A stretch of DNA of 64,000 bases from Rhodobium gokarnense. Its GTDB lineage: Bacteria; Pseudomonadota; Alphaproteobacteria; Rhizobiales; Rhodobiaceae. Positions 17,506-26,385 of the stretch are shown here, piece by piece (the first letter of the stretch is position 1; every line of letters starts with the position of its first letter). Both the position numbers and the translations under genes were made by a program. Under the pieces are notes generated by a model. The model did no database searches. It was not told where the DNA came from and worked only from the letters and a program-made list of their open reading frames with translations. The DNA is taken from NCBI RefSeq assembly GCF_025961475.1, contig NZ_JAOQNS010000011.1, positions 1 to 64,000 on the forward strand. The letters are read 5' to 3'.

Positions 17506-18858
17506 ATGGCATCAACGACCCGTCGCGGCCTTCTCGCCGCCTCCCTCGTCCTTGCGCTCGGCACGGTCGCCGGCTGTTCCAGCCTGGAGGACCTCAATCC
17601 CTTCCACGAGAAGGAGGAAATCCTTCCCGGCGAGCGCCACACCCTGTTCGAGGGGGCCGACCCGGTAAAGAACGTGTCCAACGGCACCGCCTCGATCGGC
17701 GGTGCGCGTGACCTCTCCCAGTGGCCCCAGTCGGGCGGCGATGCCGCCAACAATCCGGGCAACGTCGCCGTTGCCGGCGGCGGCGGCCGGGCCTGGCGGG
17801 TCAAGGCCGGCTCGAAGGGCCTGGTCAGCGGCTTCGGCTCACTGACGAGCGAATCCTTACGCGTTGCTGCGCGGCCCATCGTCTATGGCGGTCGCATCTT
17901 CACCTACGATCCCAACGGCCAGGTGACGGCCCTGTCGACCGGCGGCGGCCGCGCCTGGAGCGTCTCGGTCCGTCCGGAAGGCGAGGACGACAACGCGGCC
18001 GGCGGCGGGCTGGCGGCCGATTCCGGCCGTATCTATGCGGCCACCGCCTTCGGCCAGGTCGTCGCCCTCGATGCCGGCTCCGGCCAGGTGCTGTGGCGGG
18101 CGGGGCTCGCCGCGCCGGCGCGCAGCGCCCCGGCGGCGGTCGGCGGCAAGGTCTTCGTCGTCACCCAGACCAACCAGCTCTACGCCCTCAACCAGGCCGA
18201 CGGCGAGGAGCTGTGGACCTATCGCGGCATTCCCAACACCGGCGGCGTGCTGTCGTCGGCGAGCCCGGCCGTGTCCGGCGACACCGCAATCTTCCCCTCG
18301 ATCTCCGGCGAAGTGATCGCGATGTCGATCGCCAAGGGCGAGCCGAAATGGACCGATGCCGTCTCCCGGTCCTACCGCATCCATTCGATGTCGGGCCTCT
18401 CCGACGTCTCGGCGAGCCCGGTGATCGCCGGCGGCACGGTCTATACGACCGGCATTGCCGGGCGCATCGTCGCGCTGAACCTGTCTGACGGCTCGCGCAT
18501 CTGGGAGCAGGGGGTCGGCAGCGTGCACACGCCGGTGGTCTCCGGCAACGCGGTCTTCCTCGTCGACCTTGAGGACCGGGCCGTGGCGCTCGACCGCTCC
18601 AGCGGCAAGCTGATCTGGGCAACGCAACTGCCGCGCGGCGACGACAAGGACGACCTGAAGATCTGGGCCGGGCCTGTCCTCGCCGGTGGCCGGCTGTGGT
18701 TCGCCTCCAATGGCAAGAAGCTGGTCGCCGTCAACGCCACCAACGGCAGCATCGCCGCCACGACCGATATCGGCGAGCCGACCTACATTTCGCCGATTGC
18801 GGCGAACGGAACGATCTTCGTGCTTTCCGGCGACGGCACGCTGACCGCGTTCCGATAG
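17506..18858 (+). CDS. bamB: Outer-membrane assembly lipoprotein BamB (PQQ-repeat propeller)
   Basis: Lipoprotein subunit of the BAM complex that inserts beta-barrels into the outer membrane. The signal peptide ends in a lipobox (VAGCSS, Cys about residue 24). The body is an eight-bladed propeller of PQQ-like repeats (for example [58 protein letters not shown]). 450 residues is slightly longer than E. coli BamB (392), as usual in alphaproteobacteria. Two bases after yfgM and 23 before der. Confidence 0.93.
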   Translation: MASTTRRGLLAASLVLALGTVAGCSSLEDLNPFHEKEEILPGERHTLFEGADPVKNVSNGTASIGGARDLSQWPQSGGDAANNPGNVAVAGGGGRAWRVKAGSKGLVSGFGSLTSESLRVAARPIVYGGRIFTYDPNGQVTALSTGGGRAWSVSVRPEGEDDNAAGGGLAADSGRIYAATAFGQVVALDAGSGQVLWRAGLAAPARSAPAAVGGKVFVVTQTNQLYALNQADGEELWTYRGIPNTGGVLSSASPAVSGDTAIFPSISGEVIAMSIAKGEPKWTDAVSRSYRIHSMSGLSDVSASPVIAGGTVYTTGIAGRIVALNLSDGSRIWEQGVGSVHTPVVSGNAVFLVDLEDRAVALDRSSGKLIWATQLPRGDDKDDLKIWAGPVLAGGRLWFASNGKKLVAVNATNGSIAATTDIGEPTYISPIAANGTIFVLSGDGTLTAFR

Positions 18859-18881
18859 AGCCGGAGGGCCGGGACCGCATC

Positions 18882-20306
18882 ATGGTCGCCACAGTCGCTA
18901 TCGTCGGGCGGCCCAATGTGGGCAAGTCGACGCTCTTCAACCGGCTCGTCGGAAAACGCCTGGCTCTGGTCGACGACCGCCCGGGCGTGACCCGTGACCG
19001 CCGCGAGGGCAGGGCAAGGCTCGGCGATCTCACCTTCACCGTCGTCGACACGGCGGGGCTGGAAGAGTCCGATGCCGACAGCCTGACCGGCCGCATGCGC
19101 GCCCAGACCGAGGAGGCGGTGAAGGCCGCGGACCTCGTCCTCTTCATGATCGACGCTCGCGCCGGCATCACGCCGCTCGACAAGCATTTCTCCCAGTTCC
19201 TGCGCGGCTTCGAGACGCCCGTCACCCTCGTTGCCAACAAGGCCGAGGGCCGGGCCGGTGAGGCCGGGCTCTACGACGCCTTCTCCCTCGGCCATGGCGA
19301 GCCGGTGGCGCTGTCGGCGGAGCACGGCGAGGGGATGGCCGATCTGTTCGACGCGCTCGACGAGGCCTTCCGCAACATCGGCATCGACACCGCGCCGGCC
19401 ACGACGGAGGCCGACGAAGCGGTCGTGGAGGTCGACGTCAGCGACGACGACGAGGGCACCGAGCCGGCGATCGATCCGAAAAGGCCGCTCCGGGTCGCCA
19501 TCGTCGGGCGCCCGAACGCCGGCAAGTCGACCCTCATCAACGAGATGATCGGCGAGGAGCGGCTGCTGACCGGTCCGGAGGCCGGCATCACCCGCGATTC
19601 CATCTCCGTCGACTGGAGCTGGAAGGGCCGCAACATCAAGCTTTTCGACACCGCCGGCATCCGCCGCAAGGCGCGGGTGCAGGAGAAACTGGAAAAGCTC
19701 TCCGTCGCCGATGCGCTGAGGGCGATCCGTTTTGCCGAGGTCGTGGTCCTGCTGCTCGACGCCATGAAGCCGTTCGAGAAGCAGGACCTGTCCATCGCCG
19801 ACCTCGTCGCCCGCGAGGGCCGCGCCGTCGTCATCGCCGTCAACAAGTGGGACCTGGTGGAAGAGCCGCAGCCGGTGCTGAAAGAGCTTCGCACCGAATG
19901 CGAGCGGCTGCTGCCGCAGCTTCGCGGCGTGCCGCTGGTGCCGATCTCCGGCATGACCGGAAAGGGCATCGACAAGCTGATGAAGGCCGTCGCCGACGCC
20001 TACGAGGTCTGGAACCGGCGCGTTTCCACGGCAAAGCTCAATCGCTGGCTGGAGATCGCCACCGCCCAGCATCCGCCCCCGGCCGTCTCCGGCCGCCGCA
20101 TCCGCCTGCGCTACATGACGCAGGCCAAGGCCCGGCCGCCCCATTTCGTCGCCTTCTGCTCGCGGCCGGAGTCCCTTCCGGACGCCTACACCCGCTACAT
20201 GGTCAACAGCCTGCGCGACGCCTTCAAGCTGCCCGGCATCCCGGTCCGCCTGACGCTCAGGAAGGGCGACAACCCCTATGCGTCCAAGAAGAAGAAACGG
20301 TCGTAA
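18882..20306 (+). CDS. der: Ribosome-associated GTPase Der (EngA)
   Basis: Essential GTPase for 50S subunit maturation. Two tandem G domains: the first with GRPNVGKST (residues 8-16), DTAGLEE and NKAEG; the second with GRPNAGKST (about 209), DTAGIRRK and NKWDLVEE. An acidic linker ([16 protein letters not shown]) joins them, and a C-terminal KH-like domain ends in a Lys-rich tail (KKKKRS). 474 residues, normal length. Last gene of the operon; palindromic repeats follow. Confidence 0.97.
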   Translation: MVATVAIVGRPNVGKSTLFNRLVGKRLALVDDRPGVTRDRREGRARLGDLTFTVVDTAGLEESDADSLTGRMRAQTEEAVKAADLVLFMIDARAGITPLDKHFSQFLRGFETPVTLVANKAEGRAGEAGLYDAFSLGHGEPVALSAEHGEGMADLFDALDEAFRNIGIDTAPATTEADEAVVEVDVSDDDEGTEPAIDPKRPLRVAIVGRPNAGKSTLINEMIGEERLLTGPEAGITRDSISVDWSWKGRNIKLFDTAGIRRKARVQEKLEKLSVADALRAIRFAEVVVLLLDAMKPFEKQDLSIADLVAREGRAVVIAVNKWDLVEEPQPVLKELRTECERLLPQLRGVPLVPISGMTGKGIDKLMKAVADAYEVWNRRVSTAKLNRWLEIATAQHPPPAVSGRRIRLRYMTQAKARPPHFVAFCSRPESLPDAYTRYMVNSLRDAFKLPGIPVRLTLRKGDNPYASKKKKRS

Positions 20307-20333
20307 CAGGCTGTTTTAAATAACGTTCCGGCC

Positions 20334-20422
20334 GTCATTGCGAGCGAGCGCAGCGAGCGCGGCAATCCAGGGCCACGCGCTCCGAGCCAGTGGTTCTGGA
20401 TCGGCGCCTGAGCCTCCCGATG
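20334..20422 (+). repeat. R1 palindromic repeat, copy A1 (degenerate right end)
   Basis: GTCATTGCGAGCGAGCGC...GGCAATCCAG opens the left half (20334-20370), which folds on itself through ATTGC/GCAAT. The right half (TTCTGGATCGGCGCC...CCCGATG) is a decayed version of that in the complete copy at 37993. It lies in the 455-base gap between convergent der and the SDR gene, which these repeats largely fill. Confidence 0.75.
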
Positions 20423-20462
20423 CTTACGTCATGGGACACATTCACCCGCCAAAAACCCCGCC

Positions 20463-20632
20463 GTCACCCCGGCCTCCGAGCCGGGGCCTATTGCCCATCT
20501 CCATGCGGTATGCCGTCGGTTGACGGAAAACGGCATGTGACCAGACGTCGGCCGAGCCAAGGCCCGATGCGGGCTCCTGCGTTGACAGGGGCAATGGGTC
20601 CCGGCTCTCCGCTTCGCTCCGGCCGGGATGAC
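20463..20632 (+). repeat. R2 palindromic repeat, copy A2
   Basis: About 170 bases bounded by GTCACCCCGG and CCGGGATGAC. The inner arms (TATTGCCCATCTCC and its partly decayed partner GGGGCAATGGG) are complementary. Closely related to the copies at 38218 and 50509. Confidence 0.8.
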
Positions 20633-20677
20633 GACGGAGAGCGTGGCGGTCCGCGGAGCCAGTTCCCAAACGCCGTT

Positions 20678-20706
20678 CTGGATCGCTTCGCTGCGCTCGC
20701 GATGAC
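20678..20706 (+). repeat. R1 right-half repeat
   Basis: CTGGATCGCTTCGCTGCGC...CGCGATGAC is the reverse complement of an R1 left half and lies on the far side of the R2 copy A2. Confidence 0.7.
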
Positions 20707-20761
20707 GGCTGAGTGCCGTCACTTATTCTCAATCATAGGCAGAAGCGGTGACTCGCCCGGT

Positions 20762-21532
20762 TCAAAATCCGATCACAGGTGCCGCGTCGTCCGGCGTCGG
20801 CATGCCCGGCGTCAGGAAGGTGCTGGTCGGGTAGTCGTAGATCTTGCCGGTGACGTCGATCGACGGCGAGACGAGGTTGAGGATCGCCGGGGCCAGCTCG
20901 CTCGGATGCGGCAGGGTCTCGGGGTCCTCGCCGGGCATGGCGCGGGCGCGCATGCCGGTCCGGACCGGGCCGGGATTGAAGAGGTTGACGCGGGTCGGCG
21001 AGTTGCGGGTCTCTTCCGCATAGGTGCGCGCGAGCGCTTCCAGCGCCGCCTTGGAGGCCGAATAGACGCCCCAGAACGCCCGGCACTTGTGGGCGGCGCC
21101 CGACGTCAGGAAGGCGAGCCGCGCGGCCTCGGACCGCTTGAACAGCGGATCGAACGAGCGGATCAGCCGCCAGTTGGCGGTGACGTTGACGTTGAACGTC
21201 TGCTCCCAGGCCTTGATCTCGATATGGCCGAGCGGGGCGAGTTCGCCGAGGAGCCCGGCATTGCCGACGAGGATGTCGAGCTTGCCCCAGCGCTCGTAGA
21301 TGGTGGCGCCGAGCCGGTCGAGGGCGTCATAGTCGGTGAGGTCGAGGGGCACCAGCGTCGCGGAATTGCCGGCGGCCCGGATCTCGTCGTCGAGATCGGT
21401 GAGGCCGCCCTCGGTGCGGGCAACGGCAATGACGTGGGCGCCGGCCTCGGCCAGCGCCCTGGCGGTGAAATAGCCGATACCGCGCGAGGCGCCGGTAACG
21501 ACCGCGATCTTGTCGGCAAAAGGCTTGGTCAT
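20762..21532 (-). CDS. SDR-family NAD(P)-dependent oxidoreductase
   Basis: 256-residue Rossmann-fold dehydrogenase. Cofactor motif TGASRGIG (residues about 14-21), NAG (near 90) and catalytic YSASK (Tyr about 161). The overall pattern (WGKLDILVGNAG, PSPTRVN-like NSPTRVNLFNPGPVRTGMRA) is that of YciK-like SDRs, whose substrate is unknown. Last gene of the leftward dnaB-alr-radA-cvpA-purF run, 32 bases after purF, a placement common in Hyphomicrobiales. Confidence 0.9.
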   Translation of the reverse strand: MTKPFADKIAVVTGASRGIGYFTARALAEAGAHVIAVARTEGGLTDLDDEIRAAGNSATLVPLDLTDYDALDRLGATIYERWGKLDILVGNAGLLGELAPLGHIEIKAWEQTFNVNVTANWRLIRSFDPLFKRSEAARLAFLTSGAAHKCRAFWGVYSASKAALEALARTYAEETRNSPTRVNLFNPGPVRTGMRARAMPGEDPETLPHPSELAPAILNLVSPSIDVTGKIYDYPTSTFLTPGMPTPDDAAPVIGF

Positions 21533-21564
21533 ATTCTGAAGGGTCCGAAAATCTTGTGGTCCGG

Positions 21565-23043
21565 TCAGCCGGCTTCGGCGAGAAGCGAAAGCTGGCGGAC
21601 CGTGGTGTTGTTGGAACGATCCGTGAGCCGGGTCGGATAGTCGCCCGTGAAGCAGGCATCGCAGAATTGCGGCTGCTCCGCATTGCGTTTTGTCTCGCCG
21701 ACGGCGCGATAGAGCCCGTCGATGGTCAGGAACGCCAGGCTGTCGACCTTGATGTAGTCGGCCATCTCCTCGATCGACATGCGCGAGGCGAGCAGCTTGC
21801 TCTTTTCCGGCGTGTCGACGCCGTAGAAGCAGGAATTCATGGTCGGCGGGCTGGCGATCCGCATATGCACCTCGCCGGCGCCGGCCTCGCGCACCATCTG
21901 CACGATCTTCAGCGACGTGGTGCCGCGGACGATGGAATCGTCGACGAGGACGACGCGCTTGCCTTCGAGCATCTTGCGGTTGGCGTTGTGCTTCAGCTTT
22001 ACGCCGAGGTGACGGATGTGGTCCGACGGCTCGATGAAGGTGCGGCCCACATAGTGATTGCGGATGATGCCGAGCTCGAAGGGAATGCCGGCCTCCTGGG
22101 CGTAGCCGATAGCGGCCGGCGTCCCGGAATCCGGCACCGGGATGACGAGGTCGGCGGGCATGCCGGATTCGCGGGCAAGTTCGGCGCCGATGCTCTTTCG
22201 GACCGAATAGACGTTGGTGCCTTCGACGATGGAATCGGGCCGGGAGAAATAGACATACTCGAAGATGCAGAAGCGCGGCTTCTGCTCGATGAACGGCCGG
22301 ATGCTCTCCAGCCCGCCTTCCTCGGTGATGATGACCATCTCGCCAGGCTCGATGTCGCGCACGAAGCGGGCGCCGATGATGTCGAGCGCGCAGGTTTCCG
22401 AGGACAGGACATAGGCGCCGTCGAGGTCGCCGAGGACCAGCGGGCGCACGCCGAGCGGGTCGCGGCAGCCGATCATCTTCTTTTCCGACAGCGCGACGAT
22501 GGCATAGGCGCCCTCGAGCTGGCGCAGCGCATCGACGAAGCGCTCGACCAGATGGCCCTTGTCGCTGGTGGCGGTGAGGTGGATCAGCGTCTCTGTGTCG
22601 GAGGTGGACTGGAAGATCGAGCCGCGCTTCTGCAGCATGCGTTGCAGGGTCAGCGCATTGGTGATGTTGCCGTTATGGGCAACCGCAAAGCCGCCGGCGG
22701 CGAATTCGGCGAACAGCGGCTGGACGTTGCGCAGCACCGGCGCGCCGGTGGTGGAATAGCGGGTATGGCCGATCGCCTTATCGCCGGGCAGCCGCTCGAT
22801 CACCGAGGCCTTGGTGAAATGGTCGCCGACGAGGCCGATATGGCGCTCGGTGTGGAACTGCTGGCCGTCGAAGGAGACGACGCCGGCGGCCTCCTGGCCG
22901 CGGTGCTGCAGGGCGTGCAGGCCGAGTGCGGTGAGGGCGGTGGCGTCCGGGTTGCCGAAAACGCCGAAGACGCCGCACTCCTCGTGCAGCTTGTCGTCGT
23001 CGAAGGGATTGGTGGACAGTTCCATAGGATCTGGACCGCTCAT
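21565..23043 (-). CDS. purF: Amidophosphoribosyltransferase
   Basis: First committed step of purine synthesis: PRPP plus glutamine to phosphoribosylamine. A short propeptide of the type processed from PurF ends at Cys23 in HEECGVFGVFG, the N-terminal nucleophile of the glutaminase domain; HALQHRGQEAAG follows. The PRPP-binding loop is VVLVDDSIVRGTTS near residue 365. 492 residues, normal. Start at 23043 has GGAG five bases upstream; an ATG six codons later is the alternative. 57 bases after cvpA, as in many bacteria (cvpA-purF). Confidence 0.97.
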   Translation of the reverse strand: MSGPDPMELSTNPFDDDKLHEECGVFGVFGNPDATALTALGLHALQHRGQEAAGVVSFDGQQFHTERHIGLVGDHFTKASVIERLPGDKAIGHTRYSTTGAPVLRNVQPLFAEFAAGGFAVAHNGNITNALTLQRMLQKRGSIFQSTSDTETLIHLTATSDKGHLVERFVDALRQLEGAYAIVALSEKKMIGCRDPLGVRPLVLGDLDGAYVLSSETCALDIIGARFVRDIEPGEMVIITEEGGLESIRPFIEQKPRFCIFEYVYFSRPDSIVEGTNVYSVRKSIGAELARESGMPADLVIPVPDSGTPAAIGYAQEAGIPFELGIIRNHYVGRTFIEPSDHIRHLGVKLKHNANRKMLEGKRVVLVDDSIVRGTTSLKIVQMVREAGAGEVHMRIASPPTMNSCFYGVDTPEKSKLLASRMSIEEMADYIKVDSLAFLTIDGLYRAVGETKRNAEQPQFCDACFTGDYPTRLTDRSNNTTVRQLSLLAEAG

Positions 23044-23100
23044 GGCGTCTCCAAAAAGCCCGACGCCGGCGGAGCGGCCGGCGTCTTTTGCGATGCTGTG

Positions 23101-23739
23101 TTACTGCGCGGTGCCGTCGGTCGACTGGATCAGTTGGTCGAGGCCCTGGCGCTCGTTATTGCGATAGTTCGCGTCCTGGTCCGCCTCGGCGCCTTCGGCG
23201 GCCGGGGTCGTGCTGGTAGTGCGTCCGCGGTTGCGCAGGCGGTCGAGCAGCTTGCGCTCCGGGTCTTCCGGCAGCGCCGCGATCAGCTTCTGGCCGATCG
23301 AGTTCAGCAGCGGCATTGACTTGGCGCTCGCCACCCAGCGCGGCTGGGTCTCCGGCGGCACCGCCCAGTTGAAGAACAGCATGGCGACGACGACCAGGAG
23401 GAGGCCGCGCACCGCGCCGAAGACGAAACCGAGGGTGCGGTCGAGCGCTCCGATGCGGCTGTCGAGGACGTAGTCGGAGACACGCATGGTGATATAGGAC
23501 ACGACGATCAGCGTGACCAGGAAGATCGCCGCGCCGGCGGCGACCTGGGCGACCATGTCGTGGTTGATATACTGCTTGGCGAAGGGCACGAGCTGTTTAT
23601 AGAACAGGATCGCGACGACGAAGGCGATCGCCCAGGACGCGATCGACAGTACCTCGCGCACGAAGCCGCGGATCATCGCCAGCAGCGCCGAGATCAGCAT
23701 CACAAAGATAAGCAGTCCGTCGAAAATGGTGATCGGCAT
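23101..23739 (-). CDS. cvpA: CvpA family membrane protein
   Basis: 212 residues with four membrane segments in the first 130 (ITIFDGLLIFVMLISALLAM, VLSIASWAIAFVVAILFY, and two more), GALDRTLGFVFGAVRG being the conserved CvpA loop. The C-terminal tail is polar and disordered. CvpA was named from colicin V production and is linked to envelope homeostasis; its location before purF is conserved. The molecular role is not settled. Confidence 0.92.
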   Translation of the reverse strand: MPITIFDGLLIFVMLISALLAMIRGFVREVLSIASWAIAFVVAILFYKQLVPFAKQYINHDMVAQVAAGAAIFLVTLIVVSYITMRVSDYVLDSRIGALDRTLGFVFGAVRGLLLVVVAMLFFNWAVPPETQPRWVASAKSMPLLNSIGQKLIAALPEDPERKLLDRLRNRGRTTSTTPAAEGAEADQDANYRNNERQGLDQLIQSTDGTAQ

Positions 23740-23790
23740 CGTTCGTCGGTCTCCGATGCGCGGGTCCCAGAAGGCGGGACGGGCGCCCGT

Positions 23791-25242
23791 TCAATCATCC
23801 AGATCCTGGCCGGCCGGAAGCGCGTTCCTCGCGCCGTCGCGGACGGGTGGACCGTCAGCCCTGTCGCCTGCCGTGACCACCCGTGCGACCAGGTCGGCGA
23901 GATCGTCGACCCCGGTCAGGGCGGCACCGCTGGCAGTGTCGGCATCCGGTTTCGTTGCCGCCGCCGCCACGGCGCGGGCAAAGCCGAGCTTGCGCGCTTC
24001 CTTCAGGCGGGCGGTGGCATGCGCAACCGGCCGGACGGCGCCGGACAATGCGACTTCGCCGAAATAGACGGTCTCGGAGGCAAGAGCAACCCCGCTTGCC
24101 GAGGAGATCAGCGCCGCGGCAACGGCAAGGTCGGCCGCCGGTTCGTTGATCCTGAGGCCGCCGGCAACTGCCAGATAGACGTCGTGGGTGCCGATCCGGA
24201 GCCCGCAGCGCGCCTCCAGGACGGCAAGGATCATGGAAAGCCGGCCGGAATCCCAGCCGACGACCGTGCGCCGCGGATTGCCGAGGGGCGAGGGGGCAAC
24301 GAGCGCCTGGATCTCAACGAGGAGCGGCCGCGTGCCCTCCATGCCGGCAAAGACGGCGGCGCCCGGCGTCTCGCCATGCCGGTCGCCGAGGAAGAGTTCG
24401 GAGGGATTCGGCACCTCGTTGAGGCCGGAACTGGTCATCTCGAAGACGCCGATCTCGTCGGTCGGCCCGAACCGGTTCTTGACGGAGCGGAGGATCCGGA
24501 ACTGGTGGGCCCCGTCGCCCTCGAAATAAAGGACGGCGTCGACGAGGTGCTCGACGACGCGCGGGCCGGCGATCTGGCCGTCCTTGGTGACGTGGCCGAC
24601 GAGGACGACGGCAGCGCCCGAGTTCTTGGCGTAGCGCACCAGCGCCTGGGCCGAGGCGCGCACCTGGGTGACCGTACCCGGCGCCGATTCCACCGTGTCG
24701 GTCCACAGCGTCTGGATCGAATCGACGATGACGAGGGCCGGCGTCGGCGCATCCTTCAGGGTGGCCAGGATGTCCTCGATATTGGTTTCCGCAGCAAGCT
24801 GCACCGGCGCGCCGGCAAGGCCGAGCCGCTCGGCCCGCAGCCGCACCTGGGCGATCGCCTCCTCGCCGGAGATGTAGATGACGGGGGAGCCGGCCGAGGC
24901 GAGGGCGGCGCAGGCCTGGAGCAACAGCGTCGACTTGCCGATGCCCGGATCGCCGCCGATGAGGAGGGCAGAGCCGCGCACGAACCCGCCGCCGGTGACC
25001 CGGTCGAGTTCGGCGATCCCGGCGGTAATCCGCGGCGCCTCGGCCTCGGTTCCGGCAAGCGGGACCAGCGGGACGACCCGCCCGCGGCCGGAGGCGCCCT
25101 TCTTCGGCCCGGCGCCGATGCCGCCGCTCTCCGATTCCTCGACGATCGTGTTCCACTCGCCGCAGGCCTCGCAGCGCCCGGCCCAGCGCGCGGTGACGTT
25201 GCCGCAGTTCTGGCAGACATAGCTGAGGGAGCGACGGGCCAA
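23791..25242 (-). CDS. radA: DNA repair protein RadA
   Basis: Branch-migration ATPase in homologous recombination and in transformation. An N-terminal C4 zinc finger (CQNC and CEAC, Cys10/13/25/28), RecA-like core with Walker A GGDPGIGKST (about residue 95), the RadA-specific KNRFG motif and a C-terminal Lon-protease-like domain. 483 residues. The start is TTG, five bases after the alr stop codon, implied by the conserved ARRSLSYVCQNC opening; no ATG fits. Part of the dnaB-alr-radA operon. Confidence 0.96.
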   Translation of the reverse strand: MARRSLSYVCQNCGNVTARWAGRCEACGEWNTIVEESESGGIGAGPKKGASGRGRVVPLVPLAGTEAEAPRITAGIAELDRVTGGGFVRGSALLIGGDPGIGKSTLLLQACAALASAGSPVIYISGEEAIAQVRLRAERLGLAGAPVQLAAETNIEDILATLKDAPTPALVIVDSIQTLWTDTVESAPGTVTQVRASAQALVRYAKNSGAAVVLVGHVTKDGQIAGPRVVEHLVDAVLYFEGDGAHQFRILRSVKNRFGPTDEIGVFEMTSSGLNEVPNPSELFLGDRHGETPGAAVFAGMEGTRPLLVEIQALVAPSPLGNPRRTVVGWDSGRLSMILAVLEARCGLRIGTHDVYLAVAGGLRINEPAADLAVAAALISSASGVALASETVYFGEVALSGAVRPVAHATARLKEARKLGFARAVAAAATKPDADTASGAALTGVDDLADLVARVVTAGDRADGPPVRDGARNALPAGQDLDD

Positions 25243-25247
25243 CGCGC

Positions 25248-26381
25248 CTAGCCCTTGCCGCCGAGATAGGAGCGGCGGTAGCGCCGGCCGAGCCCGGTGA
25301 GAAGCTCGTAGCCGATGGTCTCGGCCCGCTCCGCGACCTCGTCGACGGGAACGTTCGGTCCGAACATTTCTATCCAGGCGCCGCGACGGGCGATGCTCTC
25401 CGGAATGCCGGTGACGTCGACGGCGATGAGGTCCATGGAGACCCGGCCGATGAGCGGCGCATCGAAGCCGGAAAGGTGGACGCGGGCGCCAGGGGCGGCG
25501 TCGGTGGAGCCGGCGCGGCGGTGGTAGCCGTCGGCATAGCCGACCGCGACGACGGCGATGCGCGACGGGCGCTTCAGCGTCTCCATGGCGCCGTAGCCGA
25601 CCGTCTCGCCGGCATTGCCGTTGCGGATCTGGATGATGCGCGCTTCCAGCGTCACCACTGGGCGCATCGGGTTGTCGATGCCGGCAATCGCCTGGCCGCC
25701 ATAGAGCGCGATGCCGGGGCGCAGCAGGTCGAAATGGGCGCCCGGTTGCCCAAGGACGCCGGCGGAGTTGGCGAGCGAGGCCTTGAGGCCCGGAAACAGC
25801 GACCGGATCTCCGAAAAGCGCGTGATCTGCAACGCCGTCAGCTCATGGCCCGGCGCATCGGCACAGGCGAGGTGGCTGATGACGATCTTCGCGCCCATTG
25901 CCTCCACGCGCGCCGGATCGCCGGCAAGCGCCCGCGCCTCGTCAAGCGTCAGGCCGAGCCGGTTCATGCCGGTGTCCACATGTATGCCGCAGGGAACGGG
26001 GCTGCCGGAGGCGCGGCAGAAGGCTTCCCATTCGCCGATCTCCTCCATGCTGCCGAGGACGGGCCGAATGCCGGCCGCCGCAAGGGCCGGGCCGTTCTTC
26101 TCGAAAAGCCCGCCGAGGAGATAGATGGCCGCCTCCGGCGCGACCGCGCGGGCGCGAAGGCCCTCGTCAGGCAGGGCGACGAAGAAGGTCTTGGCGCCGG
26201 CGGCTCCGAGCGTTTCCACCGCGCGCTCAAGGCCGATGCCGTAGCCGTCACCCTTGACGACGCCGGCGCATTCCGCTCCGGGGGCTTTTGCGGCCAGCAG
26301 CCGCCAGTTGGCGGCGAGGGCGTCGAGGTCGATGGTCAGCCGGCCGCCGGCAAGGTCGTTTGTCGTTTCGGCGTAATTCAA
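25248..26381 (-). CDS. alr: Alanine racemase
   Basis: PLP enzyme making D-alanine for peptidoglycan. PLP Lys43 in VVKGDGYGIG; the second catalytic base Tyr is in VGYADGYHRRAGS (about residue 277). TIM-barrel then beta-domain, 377 residues. Starts four bases after dnaB and ends five before radA, so it is co-transcribed with them. Confidence 0.96.
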   Translation of the reverse strand: MNYAETTNDLAGGRLTIDLDALAANWRLLAAKAPGAECAGVVKGDGYGIGLERAVETLGAAGAKTFFVALPDEGLRARAVAPEAAIYLLGGLFEKNGPALAAAGIRPVLGSMEEIGEWEAFCRASGSPVPCGIHVDTGMNRLGLTLDEARALAGDPARVEAMGAKIVISHLACADAPGHELTALQITRFSEIRSLFPGLKASLANSAGVLGQPGAHFDLLRPGIALYGGQAIAGIDNPMRPVVTLEARIIQIRNGNAGETVGYGAMETLKRPSRIAVVAVGYADGYHRRAGSTDAAPGARVHLSGFDAPLIGRVSMDLIAVDVTGIPESIARRGAWIEMFGPNVPVDEVAERAETIGYELLTGLGRRYRRSYLGGKG

Positions 26382-26385
26382 GGGA

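Noticed and set aside
20390-21640. Long plus-strand frame across the repeat cluster and the SDR gene
   Set aside because: It runs through palindromic repeats and antisense to a clear SDR gene with TGASRGIG and YSASK motifs.
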